A program made the translations under genes and the position numbers. DNA of 64,000 bases, from assembly GCA_951394045.1 (NCBI GenBank), contig OX595998.1, forward strand, positions 1,612,001-1,676,000, written 5' to 3'. The DNA comes from Nitzschia sp. DOCU1. Its lineage: Eukaryota; Bacillariophyta; Bacillariophyceae; Bacillariales; Bacillariaceae. This document shows positions 29,059 to 41,000 of the stretch, piece by piece (position 1 is the stretch's first letter; each line of letters starts with the position of its first letter). The notes under the pieces were generated by a model that was not told the DNA's origin, ran no database searches, and worked only from the letters and a program-made list of their open reading frames with translations.

Positions 29059-29527
29059 TGCATGAATCGGGGTCAACAGGTAGGAGCACCCGTGACACAC
29101 AGGATTGGACGTTTTGTTGGTTGAGGCGTTGTCTCTTGTGTCAAGTAGGACGGCGGCCAGGATTGTGGTATAGAAGCGTTGCCGCGAGCTATGGCGAGCA
29201 CCGCAAAGAGACAAAACTGCCTCTAGTCAGCAGCAGCTACGTTTACTCTAAAGGTAGTTGCCGCCGATGCTAGCCCCCCACTACACACCACCGCGCTACT
29301 GACAAGACCAGTTTTCTCGGCGTTTGAGAAAATCTGTTAATACTGCTAATAGTAGAGTCACTCCTAGAGCTACCGCTAGTTAGAACCCCAGCAACCTGGC
29401 CCTTAAACTCGTTGGCTAATAGTGGCTGAAATAACGAAACCAGTAACATTCTCAAGAGGGGTCAAAAATTTATTAGAGTAATATACACACTATGGGAAAT
29501 AGGTGAAGAAAGAAAAGAAACTGGAGC
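29059..29527. other. Convergent intergenic region
   Basis: 469 bp between the 3' ends of the proline-rich gene (plus) and the acidic protein gene (minus). Short CTAGT/ACTAG-type motifs occur; no gene recognised. Confidence 0.35.
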
Positions 29528-30118
29528 TCATCCGGAGCTGGTAAGGTGCTCAATATCAGGCATCTCATCGAGACCCGTAGAAGAGCCACTTCGGGACATG
29601 GTGGAATCGTCCTTGTCCCCCTCGTCGTCAGGGACCACAACGGGAGGGAGCAATGGGAAGCGAACCGCAGGAAGAGGATATCCATTTGGCTGAGCGTTTT
29701 CGTCTCCGCTAGACTCGGCATCCTCTTCGCTGAGTCCTTCCTCACTAGGATCTTCCTCGGCAGCCAGCATTGCCTCCAATTCCGCAATACCATTTTGCCA
29801 CATGGTAATTTCCGAGTCGATAGTCAAAGCCGTTTCAATGGCTTGCTCGCGCTCCTTACGCTTCAACTCCTCGAGGGCAGCGGCTTCTTCCCCGTTGTGC
29901 CTGCCAGCCTGCCTCCACACAGCCTTCATGGCTTCAAAGTTTTCTCGGAGTTCTCGAGAGAGCACTCCATCGTGGCTACTATCAGAGGAGCTGCGACTCT
30001 CATGGCTGCGTTCGGGACCGTGGTTTTGAATGTCCTCGGGCACCTCGTTTCTTGTCATGTCCCCTTTGGGACTTTCGTCTTCTTCTCCTGGAGGTATGAT
30101 CAACTGCAAGCCCGTCAT
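29528..30118 (-). CDS. Small acidic protein, unknown
   Basis: A 196-residue ORF, ATG 30118, TGA 29528. Composition is strongly acidic (Glu/Asp/Ser), typical of a disordered protein. One helical, coiled-coil-like segment (residues ~55-120, REL-RENFEAMKAVWRQAGR, then LEELKRKEREQAIETAL) lies between disordered ends. No family recognised. A 225-aa ORF overlaps on the plus strand (29546-30223), so strand assignment rests on composition: the minus-strand frame has the biased, charged make-up of real proteins while the plus-strand frame looks random. A minus-strand frame at 30000-30497 could be an upstream exon, but I see no convincing splice join. Moderate confidence that it is a gene. Confidence 0.5.
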   Translation of the reverse strand: MTGLQLIIPPGEEDESPKGDMTRNEVPEDIQNHGPERSHESRSSSDSSHDGVLSRELRENFEAMKAVWRQAGRHNGEEAAALEELKRKEREQAIETALTIDSEITMWQNGIAELEAMLAAEEDPSEEGLSEEDAESSGDENAQPNGYPLPAVRFPLLPPVVVPDDEGDKDDSTMSRSGSSTGLDEMPDIEHLTSSG

Positions 30119-31254
30119 GCAATCGACCCTTGTTCAAAATGTCCTGACGGGGTTGGCGTTGAGGCAGTTCGGATGCGACAAAAGCTACCAACCGATGGAC
30201 AGTATATACAAAGCGGACGTTAGACGATGATGATACGTTCACCAGACTACATATGAAAGACGCGGCTAGTAGTACGACTGCCCCCTCCCAACAAGTAGTC
30301 TTTGACGAGAACAACGCCAGAAGAAGATCCAACAAGGGTCGGAAATCTGCAATGGAGATTCCGAATCCGATGGAAAGTTTTGTTGATTTGGATACCATTC
30401 CATGGCTGAGGTTCGCTTGAGAAAGTACGTAGACTACTTCAACTTCCCTCTGCCATCCGATGGATCTTCGTATGGATAAGTCCGGGTGCTCAATCATCTA
30501 CCAGGTACCCACTATTTCTACGTGGGCTACACAATTCAACACGTGGCGAACGTGAACATAACCGCTACATAACGCTCACCTGGTCTGTCCTTGGTTGGAA
30601 TATCCGCGCAGTCCAAATGACGGAATGCGTGCAACGAAAATGAAAGAATCAACACGACAAGAATGGATCCTTGATGCTTCGATGTATTAACTGACGACCT
30701 TTTTTGAAGACGGCAACGCAAACGCAACTTATCTCCAACAATGGAGGCGCGATCTGGCCGTAATGCAAAAAAGATCTTGTCAACGACTACAACAAAGCAG
30801 CGGCGAAGTGTGTTCACAACACAAAAAGGTTGCAAAAACAAAACGACGACGAGTGTGTGTTATGGGGGCGTAGTTCCTAGCGATGCGGTGTTGGTTTTCG
30901 GTGGATCCATTGTTCTATACATGTCTCCGACACACACGTACGTGGATCCGATTGGGTGAGCGGCTAGGAACCCATGCATGACATATGTCTCTGAGATGTC
31001 GTAGTGATATTTTAGGCATCCTGACTGACGTATGAGAAATGCCGCCACGAACATCATCTGGTAGCCTTCATCACTATAAGATTACATACCTGATTTAGTG
31101 CCAAAATGACATGTTCTTTGCTTGGAGGGGGTCATTCGCGCGACGAGAAAATTCGGGAGACATCCAATCGCGGCACCATCTGGTTTGAGAAGGGGACGAC
31201 ATCACCCTGTCATTTTCTTTGGAAATAGGAATTCGAAGCACACAGAAGAAAGGA
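30119..31254. other. Divergent intergenic region
   Basis: 1.1 kb between the acidic protein gene (minus) and the E2 gene (plus). It should contain both promoters. ORFs 30000-30497 (minus), 30536-30841 (minus) and 30741-30959 (plus) lack recognisable content. No RNA gene seen. Confidence 0.4.
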
Positions 31255-32904
31255 ATGTGGAAGGTTTCAGCGAGACAATGGCGTCGTTTGGACGTCTATA
31301 GACGATCTTTACATACAGGAATGTCACATAGGGCCCTTGGGACCCTAGTGGCCGCCAATGATTTGAGATTTATCCCGAGATCTGCTAGTGAAGGAACGTC
31401 CATCAGGCATCGAACCAATGATGACACGCCTAAATTGTTCCGAATCTCTCCGAGATATTTCAGTGCAGCCCCCTTGAGCGACGACGTGTCCTCGGGTCTC
31501 ATTCCGTTTATACTTGCGGATATTGGTGAGGGGATTGCGGAAGTCGAACTTTTGCAATGGTTCGTTCAGGAAGGTGACCATGTTCGACAATTCGACCGGA
31601 TTTGTGAAGTCCAGAGCGATAAGGCGACTGTGGAAATCACCAGTCGCTACGATGGGCGTATCACGAGCCTGGAGCACAAGACGGGCGAGATGGTGAAAGT
31701 GGGTTCCCCACTTTTATTTCTGGAAACGGAAGACGGCGATTCTGCCGCGACGAACTTACACACTGCGTCGACGCGCTCTCAGCCAATGGAGGATGACGAG
31801 AAGCTTAATATCCCCACCATTTCATCCAAGTATCGCCTAGCGAGCGATAGTCATGGTGATGAGGAAGGGACAGTGTCTGCTGCCTCGGTTGTTGGTTCGG
31901 ATTCAAATGATACTGGCACATCACGTCTCAACAGGCCTCCGTCGAAAGTGTTGACAACACCTGCCATTCGAAAGCTCGGGATGGAGTATGATCTCGATCT
32001 TTCAACGATAGTGGGTACCGGACCCAAGGGGCGTGTTCTTAAGGGTGATGTCTTGACTACGTTGAAACAGAGAGGCTTGATGTCTCCTGAAAAGGCACGA
32101 ATGGCTGCGGCACCAGCGAGTGCCCCAGCAGCTGCTCCAGCGAAACCGTCATCGAAACTTACCGCTACATCCAGCGATACTGTCATTACGAGCATTGAAC
32201 AGGTGCACTTACCGCTTCAGCAGGATACCGCCATGGAGATTCGTGGCTACAATCGTCTCATGGTGCAGAGTATGACGGCGTCACTCCAGATCCCACACAT
32301 GGTGTACTCGGACGAAATCAACGTGACGGGTCTCCGCACTCAATACAAGGCCAACTTGCCCTTTCTTCCATACTGCATCAAGGCTGCTAGCATGGCGCTG
32401 TCCAAGTATCCCCTATTGAATGCCTCGTTTGATGCGGAAGGCAACCGTGTCATGTTGTGGGCTGACCACAATATCGGCATTGCAATGGACACTCCTCGGG
32501 GATTGATTGTTCCGGTCATCAAGAAAGTCCAAGAAAAGTCGTTGGAAGATATTGCGTCAGAATTGCGACGCTTGAAAGAATGTGCCAAGGACAGTTCCGT
32601 CCCCAAGGAAGACTTGCAGGGTGCAACATTTACGCTTTCTAACATTGGAGCGATTGGTGGCGGGGGTACCTACATGAGCCCGATTGTAACGACCCCTCAA
32701 GTCGCCATTGGAGCATTGGGACAAGTCCAACGCTTACCTAGGTTCGTGTCGGACGATTCTACAGAAGTGCACGAAGCGTATATTGTCAACGTTTCCTGGG
32801 GAGGTGACCATCGCGTAGTGGATGGAGCCACAATGGCTCGATTTCACACCCAATGGAAACGATATCTGGAGGATCCAATCTGCCTCATCAAAGAAATGAA
32901 ATAG
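31255..32904 (+). CDS. Branched-chain 2-oxoacid dehydrogenase E2 (DBT)
   Basis: 549 residues from ATG 31255. This is the dihydrolipoyl acyltransferase core of the mitochondrial complex that oxidises the 2-oxoacids of Leu, Ile and Val. The N-terminus is basic and amphipathic (MWKVSARQWRRLDVYRRSLH), a typical mitochondrial presequence. A lipoyl domain follows at ~75-155, with the lipoylated Lys in QSDKATVEI (K123). A Ser/Asp-rich linker leads to the E1/E3-binding domain (~220-260: TTPAIRKLGMEYDLDLSTI, then GTGPKGRVLKGDV). An Ala/Pro linker precedes the acyltransferase domain, with the catalytic motif DHRVVDG (H519, D523). GIAMDTPRGLIVPV and FTLSNIGAIGG also fit. It resembles branched-chain E2 more than pyruvate or 2-oxoglutarate E2 in the lipoyl start IGEGIAEVELLQWFV. 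Single exon. Confidence 0.93.
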   Translation: MWKVSARQWRRLDVYRRSLHTGMSHRALGTLVAANDLRFIPRSASEGTSIRHRTNDDTPKLFRISPRYFSAAPLSDDVSSGLIPFILADIGEGIAEVELLQWFVQEGDHVRQFDRICEVQSDKATVEITSRYDGRITSLEHKTGEMVKVGSPLLFLETEDGDSAATNLHTASTRSQPMEDDEKLNIPTISSKYRLASDSHGDEEGTVSAASVVGSDSNDTGTSRLNRPPSKVLTTPAIRKLGMEYDLDLSTIVGTGPKGRVLKGDVLTTLKQRGLMSPEKARMAAAPASAPAAAPAKPSSKLTATSSDTVITSIEQVHLPLQQDTAMEIRGYNRLMVQSMTASLQIPHMVYSDEINVTGLRTQYKANLPFLPYCIKAASMALSKYPLLNASFDAEGNRVMLWADHNIGIAMDTPRGLIVPVIKKVQEKSLEDIASELRRLKECAKDSSVPKEDLQGATFTLSNIGAIGGGGTYMSPIVTTPQVAIGALGQVQRLPRFVSDDSTEVHEAYIVNVSWGGDHRVVDGATMARFHTQWKRYLEDPICLIKEMK

Positions 32905-32971
32905 CAAACTACAATAATAATGCTATGTATACATAATACAACAACTACACGGCCCGCTATTCTCTCGTCCA

Positions 32972-33952
32972 CTAGTGATTGGATCTTTCTCCCGCTTCTC
33001 CTTCCCTAATCGGACCGTCGGACTCCGGCTCCGTGCTGTGTACAATTGACGGAATAAGGGCATGGTTCCGAGTCAACTTTGTCATTGTGTCGATAGTCTT
33101 CGGGTGTCGACTTCCAAGGACTGACTGGTACATTGAAAGTGAGGTGGCCCACTCCGTTTCAGCCTGTGGTCGTCGTCCCAGTTCCTCGAGAACAATGGCG
33201 ATTTTGCATCTAATGGCAGCTTGCTCTACCACGGCATCGTCGACCTGGCATCTATCCTGATGCATTCGATACTCCAAGATGCTTTGGCGGTATTTGTATA
33301 CGGCCAACTCTAAGTCGTCCCCAATTTCACGGTGATTATCTCCTTATTTTTCGTAGGCGATAGCTTGTCTAAGAACGGTAAGTTCGTGATGAATTTCCAT
33401 AGTGCCGCATCCCTGCTCCGAAAGAACAATCCCGGTCATGTGCTGGGACGATTTGGTCAAAACATGGTCCGCCCCCAGCGTCAATCCACTGAGGCGCCAC
33501 GCTTGTCGAAACTCGGCAAGAGCCTTGCGACAGTCTTCCAAACCCAAGTGAATTGTACCCGTGGCATAATAGAGCTGGACCTCCATTTCTGGGGAGCACC
33601 AGGATCCTTGCGCCAATTGGATCTGCCGGGACTTTTCAATCTCCACCAACGCAGGCTCAAAAAGATTTTGGCTCCACAAACGACATCCCTGATCAAATCT
33701 GTCTTGGGCCGACTCCAGTAGTTGCGTGCTATCCAGGACTTGGTTCATGGCGACCTTCGATCCTTGTTGGCTCCAAATATGGCCAAAGAGGTGCTCTGCC
33801 AAAAGAGCCTTTTGATCTATTGACAAGTTTGGAGCAATCCACTGATCCCAATGAACTTCGGCATCTCGTGGTTGCTTCCCGGGTATTACGGCATACCATG
33901 GCAGACTTTGGGCAACCCGCTTGTTCTTTCTCTGTTGCCTGAACAGTCTCAT
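32972..33952 (-). pseudogene. TPR protein gene broken by an in-frame TAA
   Basis: Two minus-strand ORFs, 33344-33952 and 32972-33307, lie in the same frame and are separated only by one TAA (33344-33346) and 12 sense codons. Read across the stop, the protein is continuous: residues ...LRQAIAYEK, stop, GDNHREIGDDLELAVYKYRQ.... The whole would be ~326 residues. The first part (ATG 33952) has helical repeats (e.g. QLYYATGTIHLGLEDCRKAL) and the second a clear kinesin-light-chain-like TPR ending LGSRHPKTIDTM. No GT-AG intron of plausible size removes the stop. Options are a recent nonsense mutation, a sequencing error, readthrough, or a true 202-residue product with decaying 3' sequence. The stop is TAA, so selenocysteine is excluded. 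The family is a TPR adaptor of unknown partner. Confidence 0.6.
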
Positions 33953-35718
33953 TGTCCCGGTGATTAACTTCTGTCCTTTTCGGTAGGAATCATCCGAAGC
34001 CGTTTGTCATTGCACCTCTTCGGCTGTTGCCTCTCATGAAAACCTGAAAAAGTGACAAAGCCATCAAAGCGTGTCGGAATTCGCGAGGAACCTTCTTCGT
34101 CATAGTGTTAGTCCCGCCGGCAGTCAGTAATTATGCCTTCCTTTTAGCACGAAGTAGCACGGAGCACGTCTCGTTCACGTCGAAAAATTTAAATCCAGTC
34201 AAAGAACCTTCCGAGTCACGAGTTCCCAGGGGGCGGGGGCTTTCAAAATCGATCGGTCCACCATTGTTGCAAGTTGGACAGTAGATGACAGTGCCGTTCC
34301 TTATTCGTAGTCATCCTTGATGGAGCAGGCCAAAAAGTTCCATGCTTCTGGAAGTAGTAGGACTACCGCGAGTCATGCTAGGATCACATCGATAGCTTCT
34401 ACTACTGTCGAATGTATCGCCGTTCACGTGGTGGGCGTTTGATAGTATCTGCCACCTGTTGGAGACATTATAACTTCATTTAGAGCTTCATCATCCCATG
34501 ACTCTAGCTCGTAGTACTAGGAGTCGGCAACGGGATGGTGGGATCCTTTTATAGAAGATAATCAGTCTTGTTAACACAGTCTGCCACGCGGCGATCATTT
34601 TGCTCGTGGTCATCCTCATCGACGCATTCGGAAGCTGCCCCATTGAAGATGGTTTTGCTCAACATTTCAAACAATGATCACAAGAACCATTTTATTCTTG
34701 ACACTGTCTCTTTCCAATGATGCCAAGGCAACGTCAAAGGTGCAACAAGCTACGGCCTGGTCAAAGGCTGTACTTTACAGCTTTGCTGAAAGTTAAAACA
34801 TGGGTTCTTGCACATCCTAGGAACTCGGAGTTATTTGGCTACCCCTATCTAAGGCACGACAAAAAGCAACCTGCCAAGTCAGATCGGCCCATAAAATCCA
34901 AGAAGAAGAGGAAGCGAAATAGCCATCAAGCCAAACCGATGTCCCATGCTTTGCGGCTTACCATATAAAGGCTGCTGAATGCGTCTTCAAAAGAAGAGAG
35001 GACGCACTTGCTTACTTGTTCATTCATTCATCCATCCGAAGATATGATAAGATTATATAACGTTGTAGATAAATTTCCCAGAAAGAAAGCTAAGAAACGT
35101 TTGTGAAGCGAGAACGTGATTCCTCGGCCAGAAGAGCTGATATAGGTCCAGCACCTGATCTTTTATCTTCACAATGTCATCTAACTCGCCCCCTCGTTAC
35201 CGTACCTCCCGGGGGGCGTCGGAGTACGGCTTCTTGGGATGGATGACCTCACCATTGTCACCCCTTTCTCGGCTGTATCATTGGAGGACTGGACCCTGAT
35301 GCCCCCCAAGCTGTTGGCATCAACTCTTCTCATCAGAGTGGGAAAGATGGTGTGACGACTTGATTGGTCGGAGAAGTGATGGGTCACTAGCGCCTTTGCT
35401 TGCGCTTTCGCGAGGCTGCCCTTGCTCGCAGGTGGATGACAGAACCAGATGGAGGTCCCGGAGCGCAATGGGCCATTCCCATTGGCGGAAGAGGTGCGAC
35501 AATGCGAAGGAGCCCCTAAGTAATTATTTAGCCCGAATTTTCCCTTTTTGTTCTGTTGCAGACTTTTCGAGTTCTTCTTCGCTGTCTTTGGGGGGACATC
35601 AAAGGCGGCATCACGCAAGTCGAAGTTTCATCTCGCGATCTTTCACCTCGGGCTCCCACAGAAAAAAGTTGACATCTCGGCATTGCATTGACTAAACCTT
35701 CACCACTGCTCTCGCTGG
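33953..35718. other. Long gene-poor stretch
   Basis: 1.77 kb between the TPR gene (minus) and the MYB gene (plus). ORFs at 34717-34968, 35181-35618 (minus), 35360-35695 and 35528-36028 (minus) overlap each other and show no domain, signal or composition I would call coding. It should include two divergent promoters and the MYB 5' UTR. No tRNA or repeat array recognised. Confidence 0.4.
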
Positions 35719-37354
35719 ATGCCAAACTCCCCATCCTCCTGTCACGACGAACAGGAAACTGCTCGATCATCGGCATCAAGCATTGTTGCGCCATTGTCGC
35801 CACAAACAGATTCGATCGATAGGGCCGACGACCCGAACGCGATGCTTCTTGTTGTCGGAGGGATGTCAAGCGTCGGGGACGGAACACGATTGGACGCGTC
35901 GCGTTCTCGGAACGACAGACTGACTGAAGCAGGTGAGTCGTATTCATGACTGAAAATGCCCGTAGAAAATGTACCAGAAAACACGTCGAAATTTGTCGAA
36001 GTCTTCTGACCACGTCGATGCTGCTCATTCAGAAAAGAAAAATGACATCATTTCCAACAGCACACCATCATCCTTTTCCGAGAACGTTTCGGCACATTTA
36101 GTTGTGTTGCCACCGCCGAGCCACTCGTCCCCTCCGTCTCAGGAGCCTAATCAGGCAACGACTGACTCAGCAAGTGGCGTGACAGCAAGTAGAACTTCGT
36201 CATTACCGACAACTCTTTTGGCGGTAGCAACTTCAAGCACACATCAAGAGCAAATCAATCCTCCCATCTCATCTGACATTGTCAGAGCTTCCATTAAAGC
36301 TGCTGTCGCCTCAATGGGTGAACGACCATCACGTGGGGATCGAGAAGATAACATTGACAGTGATAAAGAGAGCGGCGACGAAGACGCCCAAGCGGACAGT
36401 TCGAACAACAAGATGTCTATTGATAAGTTGCTCCCATCCAAGAAGCCCCGGAGAAAGCGCACTCCCCAAGCAAAGCCAGGTCAAACAAACGGCCGGTGGA
36501 CTCAAGCTGAACATCGAGCCTTTCTAGAAGGTCTCAAAGAATGCGGCCGCGAGTGGAAGAAAGTTGCCCAGCGAATTCCTACTCGAACGTCGGCGCAAAT
36601 TCGATCTCATGCACAAAAATACTTTTCCAAGCTGCAGCGCGATCACGATACGGCATTGCTTCCAGAGACTTCTCTTGCCGCTCCTTCTTCTGGTGGCGTT
36701 GGATGTGCCACGGCTGCTGTTCCTGCTAGTGATGCCCGAGCTCTTACCCCGGGTGTTCAAAGAAATGTCCAACGAATCTTGGCAAATCCAGAGGCAGCCC
36801 AGCGGGAAGTGGAAAGTACGCTGGAAGCCTTGCGAGAGAGATATCGGCAGCTACAGTTACGTCTGGAGCAACGACAAGAACAGCGTAGAGCACGGCACAA
36901 CTCGTCATCACAAAGACGTCCCACTCAGCCCCATCACGTTCCTGATGACACTAACAATGGTCCAGCCATGTGCAGGCCACCGCCACGAAAGCGAGGCCTG
37001 GCAGACGTAGTCGAACGTCCACGTGTTCCAAGCTTTTCGTCTCCCCACCATAGCCACGACGATCTTTCGTCGGTCAGTTCGAACCTTTCCGCGTCGGTTG
37101 CTTCGATGGGAAATGATGAGCTCATTGCGCTCCAGGTGCTGGGTGGTGCTCTCCCGAGAGGCGAATCGAATCAGGATCTGGAACGAATGGCCGTTAGAGC
37201 ATCTCTGGCATCGGACGATTCCGTGTCAGCCTGCTCTGCCACCAGTGCGCAACATGATGATGATGTTGGTGATGACGGCGACGGTCATCCCCAACACCAC
37301 GACGAAGATGATGGCGATGAAGACCGCACTCCAAAGCGACCCAAATCCAACTAA
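35719..37354 (+). CDS. SHAQKYF-class MYB-related transcription factor
   Basis: Likely two exons: 35719-35932 and 36033-37354. The 100-nt intron has a consensus donor (CAG|GTGAGT) and acceptor (CATTCAG), and splicing keeps the frame (codon G|AA). The product is then 511 residues. A single-exon version would start at ATG 35969 (461 residues). The only ordered domain is one MYB repeat at ~221-272: GRWTQAEHRAFLEGLKECGR, then EWKKVAQRIPTRTSAQIRSH and AQKYF. The exact SHAQKYF motif (263-269) defines the 1R-MYB class that includes CCA1/LHY-like factors and is known in diatoms. A basic stretch (KKPRRKRTPQ) just before it is a probable NLS. A short coiled coil (~315-345) may dimerise. Flanks are Ser/Asp-rich; the C-terminus is acidic with His/Asp runs. 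Nuclear DNA-binding regulator; targets unknown. Confidence 0.82.
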
Positions 37355-38018
37355 ATGAATGGAGCTGTGCTTCAACTACTACTATTATGAGCAATGTGGA
37401 GATTCCCCATGAACTGCATTCCCACATTTTTTCGACCACTCACATTGCTCATAACCCTTCCATCCAAGCACTCACGAAAAGAATAGAGTGTGTGTGCGAG
37501 GAACAACCAAGAGAGGCCGCAGCCAGCCTCAGTTATACGTTTCGTGGCTTTCTTGCTCGAAGAAGACCCACGGTGTTACGGCAGACAACTACCTATTGGA
37601 ATACGCCAATTTTTGTTTCACAAGAATATCTGACCGTCCATTGAATGGATGTTGAAACATACTGACTAGATACAATCACCTTATAATAGAGAACTCAACA
37701 CCATTCATGAATTCGATGTACTGTTTCCTAAGCTCGCGTTTTATTATAGTTTCGATGGGCGGGGTTGGGCGTTTTCATTCATCAACGATGTCCTCTTGAG
37801 GGTGGGTTACATATTCTGTGTTTGCGAAAAGCCTATGGTATGAAATAAGAAAGGATGCAACAGCTACCGAAATTCACAATCAGATAGAATTCGGGTTACT
37901 GAAACAGCTTCACCAAGCGCACCTACTAGGAGAGGAGCTGGTTCCCCTCCGCAATCGACGGCACCGTCCCGGACGTGAACAAACTATACACAGGCATTGT
38001 ACTCGAACATGAAAGCTA
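37355..38018. other. Convergent intergenic region
   Basis: 664 bp between the MYB gene and the kinesin gene, 3' ends facing. ORF 37387-37644 is unsupported. Nothing else recognised. Confidence 0.35.
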
Positions 38019-41000
38019 CTACACCTCCTCGTCCTCCTCGTCCCAGTCCTCTTCGTCGTCCCAGTCCTCGTCGCAAGAGAGAAAGGACATTCTCGATAAC
38101 CGGTGTCTGTTTGCTACAGCAGCCAAAGCAGACGAGCGGCGCCGTGTCAGAACCTTATTGATCTCGTCTTCCGATATGCCTTTCGTCCGGTCCGCTGCCA
38201 TTTGTCGTAACGTATTCAGATCAATGTCACCCACATCATCCTTCGTCACCAACGATCGGCTACTACCCATGTTCTTGTCGATGGAGTGTACCGGTGATAC
38301 CGGGTCTCCGTTTGTGCCTCTTTGTAACTGCCTTGGTAATGATCCTCCAATTCCAGAGTTCTCGCGTGCTTCTTGGTGCTTCGCACTTGCGCCCGTGTCA
38401 CCATTTTCCATCAAAAACATGTTGAATATCCCCCTTTTCATTTCTCTAACATGGTACTTTGCCTTTTCTCGACGGTTCTTGATCACCTTCTCGTGCTCAG
38501 CCTCCAATCGTTGCTGTTCCAATACCATCTCCCTAACTTCCGACGTTAAAATGTGTGTCGTACTTATCCGCCTGGACGGGGTAACTCCAAGGGCTATGTC
38601 ATCATCAATCGTTTCTCCCCCGCCACCAAACAATGAATCCCAGAAGCCAGTTTTGGGCCCTTGTTTTTTAATCGCAGCCTCCAGGAATGACGCCTGGGAA
38701 GTCCCACTCGGTAATAGGGGCGTCGCAGATACACTTAGCATTGAAGTTCGCATGTTACCGTCGACCACATGGCTAAAATCATCCATACCGGGTTCCGCAA
38801 CGCCCTCCGCTAAATTCCGTTCCGAGTTTGTTCGTTCGCCGACAGGCTTGTTCACAGCTTTCAGCTGTAAATCAGTTTCTTCCTGCACCGGATCTTTCAA
38901 ACCACTGTAGTTCGTCTGAGAGGCATTCATACTCCCCTGCCGCACTCCCAACACGGATTGTGGCAAGTCCGTAGGAGTCCGTGCTACACTGATATCACTG
39001 TTACCAAGATCCAGAGCAGGTAGCTGACGCGATGATGAGTTTGGAGGTGCAGAGCCTCCAGCCTTGCTTGTCAATAAGAGATTTTTCTTCTTTTCCTCCA
39101 TCAACAGCTTTGTAAGCTTTTCGATTTCCGCATCAGAAGTCAGTTGTACAGTATTGAGTCGCTTCTCCAGCCGCTGTAGCAACGTCCCTTGATTTCTATT
39201 TCGTTCCAAAACTTTTTCGATCTCGAGTTCTGCAATTTCCTTTTCTTTTCGAAGCGTGTCGAGAGCATTTCGATGGTCTGATGTCGTTGACGACTGGGTA
39301 AATTTTTTGGTTGTTTCCCGCAGGCTTTGTATTTCTTGCAAGAGCTTTTCTCCCTTTGCCGAGAAGAAGTCTCGGACAAACTCCGTTTCCTCTCCTGGTA
39401 GTTCGCCTTCCATCTCTTCTCGCCCATGGTTGAGGCCTGCTAGGATCGTATCGACACTTTCGGAACGATTGTTGATTTCCTCTTCAATATCCAACAACCG
39501 AGAGTTGAAGAGTTTAATGTGCTCACCCAACAAGCGATGCCGCAGTTCCTTGTCCTCGGTACCGGTCTTCTCCTCTACTTGCTTGTTACCGAAGCCGCCC
39601 CACCAGTCGCCACCTTGACGTTTCTTGGCGCCTTGATGCCCCAACATGTTCAGGATATCTGGCGATTCGATCACTGTCACAACCATATCAAAAAAGTCGC
39701 CCAACAGGCGCATTTGTTCCTTCAAGGAAACCAACATGGTAACGAAAAATTCGACCAACTGTTCATCAAGACGCTTGTGAAAGTCACGTATTCGTTTCTT
39801 CTCCAGTTCGTCTCCACGAAAGCCCATGTCTAACTTTTGCCTTTCCATAAACGCCGCCAATTGCTGTGCCGCCAATTTCGCCGAGTCTCGATCGGCCTTG
39901 GCTTCTACCAATTCTTGGCGGATCGTTTCAGCTTCAGTTTTGAGCGTCTCGGATTCGTTCAATTCGTCTTCCAACATCATGACTCGAGCTTTGAGTGCTG
40001 GCAATTCAATTGCGGACTGAGTCATGGACGCCTTCATAGACATTCGTGTTTTGCGCAACTTGTAATGAAGGAGTTGATTCTCTTCAATCAATTCCTGATA
40101 AGATTTTGTGGAGGCATTCGGCAACTCCTCGTCGCATGCAAAGCTAGTTCTGTCTTCGGCTCCATGTTGAAGATCTGGCTGTGAGCCATAGTGCGCATCC
40201 GAGCTCATGGCGTTGCTGGATTGTTTGCTGCCAGTGCTGTGGTATGAATGGACAGGAATACCAAGTGGTCCTGGTACATCATCCCCTTCACTCGTCGCAG
40301 CCCCCTCCTCACTATCCTCATCCTCTGATAATCCGCTGTTTTTAGACATTGGAATCTCCATTTCTGGCGTAAGAGGCATGTGATGCTTATCACTTGGGGG
40401 AGTCGTTCCTTCCGGTACAGGGAGCGACGAGACAACCTCGCTGTCACCATCTGTGAAATGTATACTGCGACGTTGTTCATCCCGAATCGTGGCTATGTCT
40501 TCTTCGGTCACATCTTCCGTCAACTTTCGAATCGCCTCTTGCAATTCCTCCACTTGCTGTTTCAAAAGTTGGTTTTCTCGTTCCAGTTTCATGGCTTCTT
40601 CTTGCGAAATCTGTCGCACCACGTTGGCCGTTGCGGTATTCTTGATATTGCGGGCTTGCGTCGCATACCGGAGCGTATTGATGGTTTCTTCCAAGTTGAA
40701 ATCGGCGGGACTACAACAGGCGATCATGATTGTTCTCGAGTTTCCACCCAAACTATCCTGCAAAAGTCTGGTCAATTTGGAATCTCGAAACGGAGGTCTT
40801 CGTTTGAACTTGGGTCGCTGCTCTGCCAAGGCACTAACCACCTGCCCCAACACAAAGAGACCCTTGTTGATATTGATACCCTCTTGTGCTCGATTGCCTT
40901 TGGCTTCTGTTTTCTTGATACGTTCACTTCCTGCTAAATCTACCAACGTAAGTTTGGACTGAAATTTGGTGGAATCCTCCAAGACGCCCTTGACCCTAAG

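Noticed and set aside
29546..30223. 225-aa plus-strand ORF opposite the acidic protein
   Set aside because: Random-looking composition; the minus-strand frame has the charged bias of a real protein. Not fully excluded.
30000..30497. 165-aa minus-strand ORF as upstream exon of the acidic protein
   Set aside because: Different frame and no convincing splice sites.
33344..33346. Second selenocysteine or readthrough site in the TPR gene
   Set aside because: The stop is TAA, not TGA, and the context has no Cys/redox motif.
35528..36028. 166-aa minus-strand ORF
   Set aside because: Covers the MYB first exon and intron on the other strand; no recognisable content.
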